Part shown: one piece after another, positions 33,909 through 43,047 of the stretch
Position numbering within the stretch: the stretch's first letter is position 1
How the letters are laid out: each line of letters starts with the position of its first letter
Source: Bacteroidota bacterium
Lineage (GTDB): Bacteria > Bacteroidota > Bacteroidia > Bacteroidales > Prolixibacteraceae
NCBI GenBank assembly: GCA_030698405.1
Contig: JAUYMU010000115.1
Coordinates: forward strand, 1 to 49,027
DNA length: 49,027 nucleotides
Direction of reading: 5' to 3'
The notes under the pieces: generated by a model
Databases searched by the model: none
The model's input: only the letters and a program-made list of their open reading frames with translations
Told to the model about the DNA's origin: nothing
Position numbers and translations under genes: made by a program

Positions 33909-35000
33909 ATGAAAATTAAACTCACAATGGCATTTATCCTTTTATTCGGAATGGGTTCTTTTGCACAGGATCTGAACAATGTTCAGTTTCCGCACATGCA
34001 AAAAACTTCGGCCCGGAAAGAAATCAGAATCCCCAATATTTTGGGCTACCAAACCCTGAAATGCGATTTTCATATTCATACCATTTTTTCGGATGGCGCA
34101 GTTTGGCCAACCGTTCGTGTTGATGAGGCTTGGGAAGAAGGGCTGGACGCAATTGCCATTACCGACCACATCGAAAATCAGCCTTCAAAAAAATATGTGA
34201 CCGGAGACCATAATGCGTCTTACGAAATGGCTATCGACCGGGCAAATGAGAAGAATATTTTACTCATCCGTGCCGGTGAAGTTACCCGGGAAATGCCTCC
34301 CGGACATTTGAACGCCCTGTTTCTCGAAGATGTAAACCCGCTCGACACCAAAGAACCAATTGATGCTTTGCTGGCCGCAAAAAAACAAGGTGCCTTTATA
34401 CTTTGGAACCACCCGGGATGGAAAGCACAGCAACCCGACACCTGCCTTTGGATGCCAATGCACCAGGAATTATTTGAAAAAGGATTGATCAATGGCATCG
34501 AAGTTTTTAACGAACAGGAATATTACCCGGTTGTACTCGACTGGTGCCTGAATAAAAAACTGGCAGTAATCAGCAACTCTGACATTCACGATGTTACAGG
34601 CTATTTCTACGACATCGAAAACGGTCATCGCCGTCCAATGACACTTGTTTTTGCCAAAGACCGCAGCCTGAAATCAATACAGGAAGCGATGTTCGAAAAC
34701 CGCACTCTGGCTTATTTTGACAATAAGCTGGCAGGTAAAAAAGAATTTATGGAAGCGCTCTTCAAAGCTTCGGTATCGGCAAAACCAACCGAAAAAAAGG
34801 ATAGAGAAAATCGAGATCTATTCGAAATCACCAATATTTCGGCTATCCCTTTTGTGGTGGAAAATATGAAAGGACAAGTGATTACTGTTCCTGCAGAATC
34901 AACCCTTGTAATGGCGCTTGACCTGATGGACTATCAGGAACTTACCATCCGGAATTGTTACACAGGATCGGATTCGGTTCTTCATATAAACATGCCTTAA
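33909..35000 (+). CDS. secreted PHP-domain phosphoesterase, CehA/McbA-like
   Basis: A 363-residue protein with signal peptide (1-20, ending GSFAQ). The PHP-type metal site is readable: CDFHIHTIFSDG (His55, His57), AIAITDHIEN (Asp86, His87), RAGEVTREMPPGH, ILWNHPGW and ISNSDIHD. This pattern fits PHP-fold phosphoesterases of the CehA/McbA type. The export signal places it in the periplasm or at the surface. The C-terminal 80 residues form a beta-rich domain. It lies 11 bp after one phosphoesterase and 11 bp before a PLP enzyme, so the three are one operon. Its substrate may be a phosphonate mono- or diester. Confidence 0.8.
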   Translation: MKIKLTMAFILLFGMGSFAQDLNNVQFPHMQKTSARKEIRIPNILGYQTLKCDFHIHTIFSDGAVWPTVRVDEAWEEGLDAIAITDHIENQPSKKYVTGDHNASYEMAIDRANEKNILLIRAGEVTREMPPGHLNALFLEDVNPLDTKEPIDALLAAKKQGAFILWNHPGWKAQQPDTCLWMPMHQELFEKGLINGIEVFNEQEYYPVVLDWCLNKKLAVISNSDIHDVTGYFYDIENGHRRPMTLVFAKDRSLKSIQEAMFENRTLAYFDNKLAGKKEFMEALFKASVSAKPTEKKDRENRDLFEITNISAIPFVVENMKGQVITVPAESTLVMALDLMDYQELTIRNCYTGSDSVLHINMP

Positions 35001-35011
35001 ACCCGAAGAAT

Positions 35012-36361
35012 ATGGAAACGACAGAATTAATGGTTGAAGGCGATGTAAATTTCTCGGAAGAACGCCGAAAGTGGGATCAGCAAATTATTGACCCGCGAAC
35101 CCGGCAAATTCTGGATGATGATGCCCGCTATTTTCTGCATCAGTCCATGTCGAGCCCTTGCCTGGAAGTACTGGATAGTTGCAAGGGAAGCGGGATAAAA
35201 ACCCTTTCAGGAAATTATTTGCTCGATTTCCACGGAAATAATGTGCATCAACTGGGCTACGGAAACGATGATGTGGTCAGTCAGATTATTGAACAGATGC
35301 AGCTTTTGCCGTTTTCGCCCCGCCGGTACACCAATCAACCTGCAGTTGAACTGGCAAAAAAACTGGCTGAAATGCTTCCAGGCGATGTCAACCGAAGTTT
35401 ATTTGCTCCGGGCGGAACTTCGGTTATTGGAATGGCGTTGAAACTGGCTCGGGTAGTGACTAAAAAACACAAGATAGTTTCGCTTTGGGATTCATTTCAT
35501 GGCGCTTCGCTTGATGCCATTTCAGCCGGAGGCGAATTGGTATTTAAAAAGTACATGGGCCCGATTATGCCAGGAGTTATCTGCATTCCTCCGCCAACCA
35601 CCTATTGGGGAATCTTCGGAGATACCGAAGCCGACCAGTTAAATTATGCTGATTATCTCGAATATGTAATTGAAAAAGAAGGTGACATTGGGGCGTTTCT
35701 GGCTGAAACAGTCCGGAATACTGATGTACAGATTCCGACCCGGGCATACTGGAAAAGAGTCCGCGAAATCTGCACCAAACACAAAGTGTTGCTCATTCTC
35801 GACGAGATTCCGATTGCCCTCGGTCGTACCGGAAAAATGTTTGCTTTCGAAAATTATGAAATTGAACCAGATATACTTTGTCTGGGGAAAGGATTGGGAG
35901 GGGGCATTATTCCTTTTGCCGCAATGGTAACGCGCGACAGGTTTAACGTAGCTGATGATATTTCACTCGGGCATTACACGCATGAAAAAAGTCCGTTGGG
36001 CAGTGTAGCCGCTTTGGCAACCATTAACTACATCGAAAAAGAAAACCTGCTGCAAAAAGTTGTTGACGATGGATTATGGATGAAGGAGGAGTTGAATAAA
36101 CTGAAAGAGCAATTCCAGATAATAGGTGATGTTCGTGGACTGGGACTATTATGGGGAATTGAACTGGTGAAAGATCGGAAAACAAAAAAGAAGGCAAAGA
36201 AAAAAGCTGAACAAATCATGTACGAATGCATGCACCACGGATTGAGTTTTAAAGTTTCGCAGGGAAACGTATTACAACTTTCACCAGCGCTAACGATCAA
36301 CCGGGAGGATTTACAAAGGGCCATTTCAATATTGGCGGCAGCTTTGGCCAAATATTCCTGA
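35012..36361 (+). CDS. class III aminotransferase-fold PLP enzyme, PbfA-like
   Basis: A 449-residue cytoplasmic PLP enzyme of the class III aminotransferase fold. Lys293 in CLGKGLGGGI is the expected Schiff-base lysine and Asp264 in LILDEIPIALGRTG the PLP-N1 aspartate. The usual DEVQ.GFGR motif is replaced by DEIP.ALGR. Known relatives in this fold that occur in AEP gene clusters include PbfA, which removes ammonia from (R)-1-hydroxy-2-aminoethylphosphonate to give phosphonoacetaldehyde, the substrate of PhnX. The co-location with phnX and phnW makes that the best guess. Alternatives are an omega-transaminase or a phospho-lyase for phosphoethanolamine. ATG 35012 is chosen; the frame extends to 34955 inside the upstream gene. 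Confidence 0.7.
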   Translation: METTELMVEGDVNFSEERRKWDQQIIDPRTRQILDDDARYFLHQSMSSPCLEVLDSCKGSGIKTLSGNYLLDFHGNNVHQLGYGNDDVVSQIIEQMQLLPFSPRRYTNQPAVELAKKLAEMLPGDVNRSLFAPGGTSVIGMALKLARVVTKKHKIVSLWDSFHGASLDAISAGGELVFKKYMGPIMPGVICIPPPTTYWGIFGDTEADQLNYADYLEYVIEKEGDIGAFLAETVRNTDVQIPTRAYWKRVREICTKHKVLLILDEIPIALGRTGKMFAFENYEIEPDILCLGKGLGGGIIPFAAMVTRDRFNVADDISLGHYTHEKSPLGSVAALATINYIEKENLLQKVVDDGLWMKEELNKLKEQFQIIGDVRGLGLLWGIELVKDRKTKKKAKKKAEQIMYECMHHGLSFKVSQGNVLQLSPALTINREDLQRAISILAAALAKYS

Positions 36362-36503
36362 AATAGGTTCAATTCTGAAAATCAGTAATCGAACATTAAT
36401 ATTTATCGTAAACTGCAACGATCTATTAATCAAACTTTAATCCTAAGTAAATCGAAGTTAAATAAAGTTAAAACAATTTTGTACCGAATTAAAAGAGAGC
36501 TAT

Positions 36504-37043
36504 ATGAAACGAAAATTACAATTGATAACATTCATTTTTCTGCTTGGAGCGGGAAAATTACTCGCACAGGAAGTTTTGGCACTGGTACTTCCGGGTGATG
36601 CAAAAAAAACGGTTTCGGCCACAATTAGTCTTCCGGTATTTGAATTCAGGGCATCATCTGCCGATCATGATTTAAATTCCATTTCGAAAGACATGATCGG
36701 AGAACATGCATTTGGGCAATCAGTTTCCGAAAAATTGTACCTGCTCGAATCAAAATACACCTACGAAGTACCAATAGTGCCCGGAAATCCCCAAACCCGC
36801 ACCATGATTCGTAAACCAGTTATTTACGAAGCGGTGAAAAAGATTGAACGACACCTGAAAAAATTGGTTAAAAAGGGAGAAATTACCACCGAAACAGCAT
36901 CATACGATTTCAATAAAGTTTTAGATGTTGCCTTTAATGTGCTTACCGCCGAAACGGAAAGTTTCGAGAAAACGATCGGTGAAACCAACGATGTAAATTC
37001 GCTTACAAGCTTGTTTACAAAACGGGTAACCCTGGTATTTTAA
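36504..37043 (+). CDS. secreted protein of unknown function
   Basis: A 179-residue protein with signal peptide (1-21, ending KLLAQ). The mature part is mixed beta (TVSATISLPVFEFRAS) and then mostly helical with Lys/Glu-rich stretches (KKIERHLKKLVKKGEI). No family is recognised. It sits between the PLP enzyme and SusC, 142 bp after the former and 110 bp before the latter, in the same direction, so it may be an accessory of the uptake system. Confidence 0.6.
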   Translation: MKRKLQLITFIFLLGAGKLLAQEVLALVLPGDAKKTVSATISLPVFEFRASSADHDLNSISKDMIGEHAFGQSVSEKLYLLESKYTYEVPIVPGNPQTRTMIRKPVIYEAVKKIERHLKKLVKKGEITTETASYDFNKVLDVAFNVLTAETESFEKTIGETNDVNSLTSLFTKRVTLVF

Positions 37044-37153
37044 GTTCCCCAACCAACAAATTTCTTATCGATTTTATTGGCATTTAGAGCGTAAAACACT
37101 GTAAACAGCCATTTCTATGTCTAAAAATTAGTATTAATTCTAAACATTTTACA

Positions 37154-40100
37154 ATGCGAAAAATTTTCTTTTTACTCATCACTGTCCTCCATATCGGAAC
37201 AACTGTGTTTGCCCAAAAGGCAAGCGTTGAAGGAACTGTGAAAACCAGCAGCGGAGAAAGCCTTCCAAGCGCTACCGTTCTGGTAAAAGGGAGCACAATG
37301 GGTGCTTTGACCGATTTAAATGGCCGGTTTTCCATTCAGGCCGAATCCAAAGACATTCTGGTGGCATCGTACATCGGATTCGAAACTGTAGAAGTTGCCG
37401 TTGGTAGCCAGAAAGTAATCGAGATTATTTTGCCGGAATCGAAACAGGAAATCAAAGAAGTTGTAATAACAGCTTTGGGTATCGAAAAGGTAAAAAGCAC
37501 TATCGGTTATTCTATTCAGGAAGTTAAGGGAAACGAGCTCGTAAAAGCGAGGGAACCCAACCCTATCAATGCGCTTACCGGCAAAGTGGCTGGTTTAACT
37601 GTTGGAGCATCATCCGAAATGCTTGGCGCACCATCCGTTTTACTTCGCGGAAATGCACCTCTTTATGTCGTCGATGGCGTTCCGGTACAAACTGATACCT
37701 GGAATATTAATCCTGATGATATTGAAAGTTATACTGTACTGAAAGGCCCAACTGCTGCCGCTTTGTATGGCTCACGCGGACAATATGGCGCCATACAGAT
37801 TACCACAAAACGCGGTACAAAAGACAAACGCGGTTTTTCAGTCGAATTTAACTCAAGCACAATGGCAGAGAGTGGTTTCCTGGCCATTCCTAAGGTTCAG
37901 GATGAATACGGTCCCGGCGATCATGGTGTATATGCTTTTGCCGATGGAAAAGGCGGAGGTTTAAATGATGCTGACTATGATGTTTGGGGTCCACGTTTTG
38001 AAGGCCAGTTAATACCGCAATATGATGGAGAAGTAACGCCCGGCATCGAATATATTACAACTTTCCCCAACGGACGTACATTCAAAGGTAATATTAAACC
38101 AACACCATACGTGGCGCGCGGAAAAGATAACCTGAAACGATTCCTGGAAACCGGGCTTTTATCGAACAACAGCTTCTCGGTTGCTTCTTCAGGTGAAAAA
38201 TACGATCTCCGGTTTTCTGCAGCACATAGCTACCAGAAAGGAATTATACCGAACACTTCGCTCAACATTACAAATTTCAGTTTGTCAGGCGGGTACAAAA
38301 TTTCGAAAAAGCTTAGCCTGAACGCGAACATGGCCTACAGCCGTCAGTACACTCCCAATGTACCCGATGTTCAGTACGGACCGAATAGTATCATTTACAA
38401 CATGATAGCCTGGGGCGGAGCCGATTGGAATATTGATGATATGCGCAACTACTGGCAACCCGGAAAAGAAGGTGTACAACAAATTTATGCCGAATACCAG
38501 CGTTACCATAACCCTTATTTTATGTCGTACGAATGGCTTCGCGGACATTATAAAAACGACCTTACCGGTTATGCTTCAATAAATTATAAATTCAACAATT
38601 ACCTGAACTTTCAGGCACGCACCGCCGTCACTTCCTACGATTTGTTCCGGTCTGAAAAACTTCCGTTCTCGGCGCATCCCTATGGACGCGAAGGCGAAAT
38701 GGGTGATTACCGCGAAGACAAACGTAATTTGTTTGAAAACAATACCGACGTGCTTATTTCGTACGACCGATATGTGGTTCCAAAACTTAGCTTACACGCC
38801 ACTGCCGGAGGAAACATTCGCTCTTACGAATTCAGGAGCAGTTTTGCCACTACCGACTACATGAACGTGCCAGGCTGGTACAATTTGAGCAATTCCTTGA
38901 ATCCGGTTAAATCATATAATTTCTATGCCCCGATGCAGGTACTCAGCGTTTATGCTACCGCCGACCTCACCTACGACGATTTCTTTACGGTGTCGTTAAC
39001 TGGTCGTACCGATAAAAACTCCACGTTGCCTTCAGGAAACAACACCTATTTTTACCCATCGGTATCTACAAGTATCGAAATGTCAAAACTGGTGACCATT
39101 CCTTACGTTAAATCTTGGAAATTAAGAGGTTCGTATGCCAATGTAGGTGGCGGGATGTCGAATAAAACCATAGGTCAACTTTGGGTTCCCAGTTATGGAG
39201 CCAACTATAATTCTCCTTACGACGGACCTACATACCAAAACTCAGCATCATACGGCATAGGTCTGATCCAGGGCATTCCGGTAGCCTCGTACACCAATAC
39301 GATTACAAATCCCGACCTGAAACCAGGTTCAAGTTCAGCCTGGGAAGTAGGTACTGACGTCGGTCTTTTCGACAACAAGCTGATGTTTGATGTAACTTAT
39401 TTTTCGAGCATCGACGGGCCGCAAATCTTCCAGTTGCCAATTTCAGGAGCTACGGGTTATAACACGGCATTAGTTAACGGGATCAAATATCTAAGAAAAG
39501 GGATTGAAATTTCGGCATCGGCAACGCCTGTCAGTAACCCAAATGGTTTTAGCTGGAACATTTCGGCCAATTATTCCACCAATCAGCAATACCTGAAAGA
39601 AATTTACCCCGGAGTTGACAAACTGGATATTTACCTGAAAGTGGGCGACCGTATCGATAAAATGTACGGAACCGATTTTGTTCGCACAGCCGATGGACAG
39701 TTGATCTACGAAAGTGGTCTTCCGATCAGGAACTCGGTTCGACAGTACCTCGGAAATGCGAACTCTGATTGGGCTGGTGCAGTTAACAACACCTTTTCAT
39801 ATAAAAATTTAAGCCTGAAATTTCAGTTCGATGGCCGGTTTGGCGGAACCATTCTCGACTATGTGGAGCAAAAAACCTATCAGGGTGGTCGTCACATCAA
39901 CACAGTTTTGGGCAAAATGGGCGAAGCAAGGATAAACGATACCAAAGGTATTAAATCGTACGTTGGCGAAGGGGTCGTATTGACAAGTGGCAAGATCGAA
40001 TACGACTCTGATGGAAAGGTGATCAATTACGACCAACTGCAATTTGCGCCAAACACAACGGCGACTTATTTACAGGATTATATTAGCCGCGTTTACGGAA

Positions 40101-40354
40101 CCAATTCGGCTTACGCCATTAGCCGTACTTATGTGAAACTTCGTGAAGTTGTATTGACTTACAATCTGCCACAAAAATTTCTTCAAAAAACATTTGTCAG
40201 GCAGGCAAATATTTCATTTGTAGGTCGTAACCTGTTGTATTTTGCCGAAAGAAGCGATATCGACATCGAACAATATGCCGGAACAAACGGATCTTCAGGA
40301 TTGCAAACCCCCACAACCAGACGCTTCGGTTTTAACCTGAATATTACTTTCTAA
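37154..40354 (+). CDS. SusC/RagA-type TonB-dependent outer-membrane transporter
   Basis: A 1066-residue SusC-family transporter. It has a signal peptide (1-20), a carboxypeptidase-D-like domain (about 22-105, VEGTVKTSSGESLPSATVLV) and the SusC plug signatures PINALTGKVAGLTV and APLYVVDGVP. The long barrel ends in GFNLNITF. SusC proteins import oligomers delivered by their SusD lid. Here the partner follows 36 bp downstream. In place of glycoside hydrolases the locus carries phosphoesterases and phosphonate enzymes, so a phosphonate-bearing ligand is inferred. Confidence 0.95.
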   Translation: MRKIFFLLITVLHIGTTVFAQKASVEGTVKTSSGESLPSATVLVKGSTMGALTDLNGRFSIQAESKDILVASYIGFETVEVAVGSQKVIEIILPESKQEIKEVVITALGIEKVKSTIGYSIQEVKGNELVKAREPNPINALTGKVAGLTVGASSEMLGAPSVLLRGNAPLYVVDGVPVQTDTWNINPDDIESYTVLKGPTAAALYGSRGQYGAIQITTKRGTKDKRGFSVEFNSSTMAESGFLAIPKVQDEYGPGDHGVYAFADGKGGGLNDADYDVWGPRFEGQLIPQYDGEVTPGIEYITTFPNGRTFKGNIKPTPYVARGKDNLKRFLETGLLSNNSFSVASSGEKYDLRFSAAHSYQKGIIPNTSLNITNFSLSGGYKISKKLSLNANMAYSRQYTPNVPDVQYGPNSIIYNMIAWGGADWNIDDMRNYWQPGKEGVQQIYAEYQRYHNPYFMSYEWLRGHYKNDLTGYASINYKFNNYLNFQARTAVTSYDLFRSEKLPFSAHPYGREGEMGDYREDKRNLFENNTDVLISYDRYVVPKLSLHATAGGNIRSYEFRSSFATTDYMNVPGWYNLSNSLNPVKSYNFYAPMQVLSVYATADLTYDDFFTVSLTGRTDKNSTLPSGNNTYFYPSVSTSIEMSKLVTIPYVKSWKLRGSYANVGGGMSNKTIGQLWVPSYGANYNSPYDGPTYQNSASYGIGLIQGIPVASYTNTITNPDLKPGSSSAWEVGTDVGLFDNKLMFDVTYFSSIDGPQIFQLPISGATGYNTALVNGIKYLRKGIEISASATPVSNPNGFSWNISANYSTNQQYLKEIYPGVDKLDIYLKVGDRIDKMYGTDFVRTADGQLIYESGLPIRNSVRQYLGNANSDWAGAVNNTFSYKNLSLKFQFDGRFGGTILDYVEQKTYQGGRHINTVLGKMGEARINDTKGIKSYVGEGVVLTSGKIEYDSDGKVINYDQLQFAPNTTATYLQDYISRVYGTNSAYAISRTYVKLREVVLTYNLPQKFLQKTFVRQANISFVGRNLLYFAERSDIDIEQYAGTNGSSGLQTPTTRRFGFNLNITF

Positions 40355-40390
40355 TTCAAGTTTATTTTAAAAAGTCACAATTATATAAAA

Positions 40391-41878
40391 ATGAAAAAAA
40401 TAATCCTATTCATGATGGTACTTGCTGTTGCATTTACATCGTGTCAGAAATTCGAGGAACTCGAAAAAGATCCAAACCGCCCCGGACAAGTTCCGCCATC
40501 AATGGTTTTTACAACTGTTCTGTATGGCATATATTATTCGCCATGGAGCGACGAGCATCGCTGGAACCAATTCTGGTGCAGCAATTATGCCTATTACGAC
40601 GATCAGGAATACGACTGGACGACCACCAGTTTTAACTATACGCAACTGAAAAATGTGAACCAGATGATCGCAGAAGCCAAACGTATTGGTCTTCCTGATA
40701 ACAATCCATATTCCGCATTGGGTAAATTTTTCAAGGCATATTATTTTGTCGATATGTCACTCCGGTTGGGCGACTTGCCTTTGACCGATGCGTTGAAGAG
40801 TCTGGAGAACACCGCTCCGGCATACGACACTCAAAAAGCAGTATTCAAACAGGCGCTTGTGTGGCTCGAAGAGGCAAATACAGACCTTCAGGCCCTTAAC
40901 AGCACCGGGAACAATACCTTGACCGGCGACTTTATGCTTGATAACGATTTGATAAAATGGCAGAAAGTGGTTAATACCTATAAATTGCGCGTTCTGATCA
41001 ACCTGAGCAAAAAAGAAGCCGACACCGATTTGAACATTAAAAAACTGTTCTCCGATGTAGTTACAAACCCAACAAAATATCCGGTAATGACTTCGCTGGA
41101 CGATAACCTGAAATTTACTTACAACAGTTCAACCGACAAATACCCGCTCAATCAGGATAATTACGGTCAGACTGCCACCCGTAACAACATGTCGGCCACT
41201 TACCTGAACACATTGGTAGCCCTGAAAGATCCGCGTACATTTATTGTTGCCGATCCGGCTTCGGCTAAAATTCAGGCAGGATTAACAGCCGCCGACTTTG
41301 ATGCTTACATTGGGGCAAGTTCGGGCGAAAGTCTCGACGATATGTCAACCAAAATGTTGAACGGTGAGTATTCGGCCATCAGTAAAGACAAATATTACAG
41401 TTCGTACTTTGGAGAACCAGCTATACAGATTGGTTATGCTGAACTATGTTTCAATATTGCCGAAGCCATTAATCGTGGATGGGTTACCGGAAGTACTGAA
41501 GATAATTACACCAAAGGAATCAAAGCCTCGTGGACATTCCACGGAGCAAGTGTCGATGCTAACTGGACAACATACTACGCACAGTCTTCAGTAAAACTAA
41601 GCAGTACCACAACTACTGCCCTGACCCAAATCCTGACCCAAAAATATTTGGCATTTTTCCAGAATTCGGGATGGGAAGCATACAACAACTACCGCCGCAC
41701 TGGAGTGCCAACATTCCTAACCGGACCAGGTACCGCCAACAGCGGACGTATTGCCAAACGCTGGCAGTACCCAAGTTCTGAACGGACCACCAATGCAGAC
41801 AATTACAAAGCTGCCCTGAAAAGTCAGTTTGGCGCTGAAACCGATGACATTAATTCTGAAATGTGGATCATTAAATAA
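40391..41878 (+). CDS. SusD/RagB-type nutrient-binding lipoprotein
   Basis: A 495-residue surface lipoprotein with leader MKKIILFMMVLAVAFTSC (lipobox FTSC). The mature protein is alpha-helical and TPR-like with the typical SusD patterns FEELEKDPNRPGQVPPSMVF, AKRIGLP..., and a C-terminal part with GWEAYNNYRRTGVPTF. It resembles the SusD-like group whose ligands are not classical polysaccharides, though that cannot be settled by eye. It acts as the lid of the SusC transporter at 37154. A strong hairpin follows. Confidence 0.9.
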   Translation: MKKIILFMMVLAVAFTSCQKFEELEKDPNRPGQVPPSMVFTTVLYGIYYSPWSDEHRWNQFWCSNYAYYDDQEYDWTTTSFNYTQLKNVNQMIAEAKRIGLPDNNPYSALGKFFKAYYFVDMSLRLGDLPLTDALKSLENTAPAYDTQKAVFKQALVWLEEANTDLQALNSTGNNTLTGDFMLDNDLIKWQKVVNTYKLRVLINLSKKEADTDLNIKKLFSDVVTNPTKYPVMTSLDDNLKFTYNSSTDKYPLNQDNYGQTATRNNMSATYLNTLVALKDPRTFIVADPASAKIQAGLTAADFDAYIGASSGESLDDMSTKMLNGEYSAISKDKYYSSYFGEPAIQIGYAELCFNIAEAINRGWVTGSTEDNYTKGIKASWTFHGASVDANWTTYYAQSSVKLSSTTTTALTQILTQKYLAFFQNSGWEAYNNYRRTGVPTFLTGPGTANSGRIAKRWQYPSSERTTNADNYKAALKSQFGAETDDINSEMWIIK

Positions 41879-41910
41879 ACAGCAGCTTTTTATAGACCCC
41901 CCTTTTTCAG

Positions 41911-41942
41911 AAACCCTGACAGTTCTTGCTGTCAGGGTTTTT
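41911..41942 (+). terminator. hairpin terminator after SusD
   Basis: AAACCCTGACAG (41911-41922) pairs perfectly with CTGTCAGGGTTT (41929-41940) around a 6-nt loop and continues in T residues. It should end or attenuate transcription between SusD and phnX. Confidence 0.8.
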
Positions 41943-42037
41943 GAAAGGGTGTACGACAAAATTCCCAAGATAAAAAAATTGAAGTTGCGTCTTTTAGTGG
42001 TATAATTTATAAGTAGTTTTGATTATTGTATGGTTCA

Positions 42038-42079
42038 CTTGACTCACCCCAAAGCACCGCAGGTGCGGGGTGAGTCAAG
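42038..42079. other. compound hairpin in the phnX leader
   Basis: CTTGACTCACCCC (42038-42050) pairs perfectly with GGGGTGAGTCAAG (42067-42079). Inside, GCACC (42054-42058) pairs with GGTGC (42062-42066). It lies 78 bp before phnX and has no T-run, so it is not a terminator. It could be an RNA regulatory structure or a dispersed palindrome; its core GCACC-n3-GGTGC resembles those at 47289-47396. Confidence 0.5.
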
Positions 42080-42156
42080 AGGATTAAATACGAAAAAAGG
42101 TGAAAATGTTATACACCCGTTTTTATTACAAACAAAGTTTTTAAAACAATTTCAAC

Positions 42157-43035
42157 ATGAAACAACTAAAAAACATAAAAGCCGTTATTTTCGACTGGGC
42201 AGGAACGATTATCGACTATGGATGCATTGCTCCAACCCAGGTATTTATTGAAGTATTCAGGAGAAAAGATATACTGATTAGCATTGACGAAGCCCGCGCA
42301 CCAATGGGTTTGGCGAAAAAAGACCATGTCAGGGAGCTTTTCCGGCTTGAATCAGTTCAGAAACAATGGATGGCCGAATTTGGGAGAACTCCTTCAGAAA
42401 CAGATGTTGAAGAGATGTATGCTGAACTGGGACCTGCCCTGGCCTTGATTGTAAAAAACTTTAGCGAACCAATTCCTGGCTCAGTGGAACTGATTGACCG
42501 GCTCAAAAAGCAAGGAGTGAAAGTTGGAACTACCACCGGTTATGTCGCAGAAATGATGAGCAACATTCTGCCAATTGCTTTTGCCATCGGACTGAAACCT
42601 GATTCAGTAGTCAATTCTTCGGAAGTTTCGGCGGGCCGTCCTGCTCCATGGATGATCTTCCAAAACTGCGAAAAAATGAATGTATTTCCACTAAGCCAGA
42701 TGGTAAAAATTGGCGACACAGTGGCCGACATACAGGAAGGAATAAATGCCGGAATGTGGACGATTGGCCTGACCAAATCGGGAAATGAAGTCGGATTGTC
42801 ACTTGAGGATGCCGAAAATGCCGACCATGTTTGGCTAATGGAAAAAATAGCCCTCGCCGGGAAAAAACTACTGAATGCCGGAGCTGACTATGTGGCCGAA
42901 GGTGTTTGGGACTGCTGGCCGATTTTAGAAGAAATTGACAGACAAATTGAGGCCAATATCACAATCGAAAGACAGATTGATCCCAGTATCACAAATCAAA
43001 AACAACTGCTTAATTATTTCCCTCTTTTCTTCTGA
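42157..43035 (+). CDS. phnX: phosphonoacetaldehyde hydrolase
   Basis: A 292-residue HAD-superfamily enzyme that splits phosphonoacetaldehyde into acetaldehyde and phosphate. The signatures are complete: IFDWAGT with nucleophile Asp13, MGLAKKDH with Lys54 in the position of the Schiff-base lysine, GTTTGY, AGRPAPWM and KIGDTVADIQEG. The C-terminal extension (about 255-292) is unremarkable. The MFS carrier starts 12 bp downstream, so they are co-transcribed. Phosphonoacetaldehyde would be supplied by PhnW (44831) and perhaps by the PLP enzyme at 35012. Confidence 0.95.
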   Translation: MKQLKNIKAVIFDWAGTIIDYGCIAPTQVFIEVFRRKDILISIDEARAPMGLAKKDHVRELFRLESVQKQWMAEFGRTPSETDVEEMYAELGPALALIVKNFSEPIPGSVELIDRLKKQGVKVGTTTGYVAEMMSNILPIAFAIGLKPDSVVNSSEVSAGRPAPWMIFQNCEKMNVFPLSQMVKIGDTVADIQEGINAGMWTIGLTKSGNEVGLSLEDAENADHVWLMEKIALAGKKLLNAGADYVAEGVWDCWPILEEIDRQIEANITIERQIDPSITNQKQLLNYFPLFF

Positions 43036-43047
43036 TTAAAATAAACC

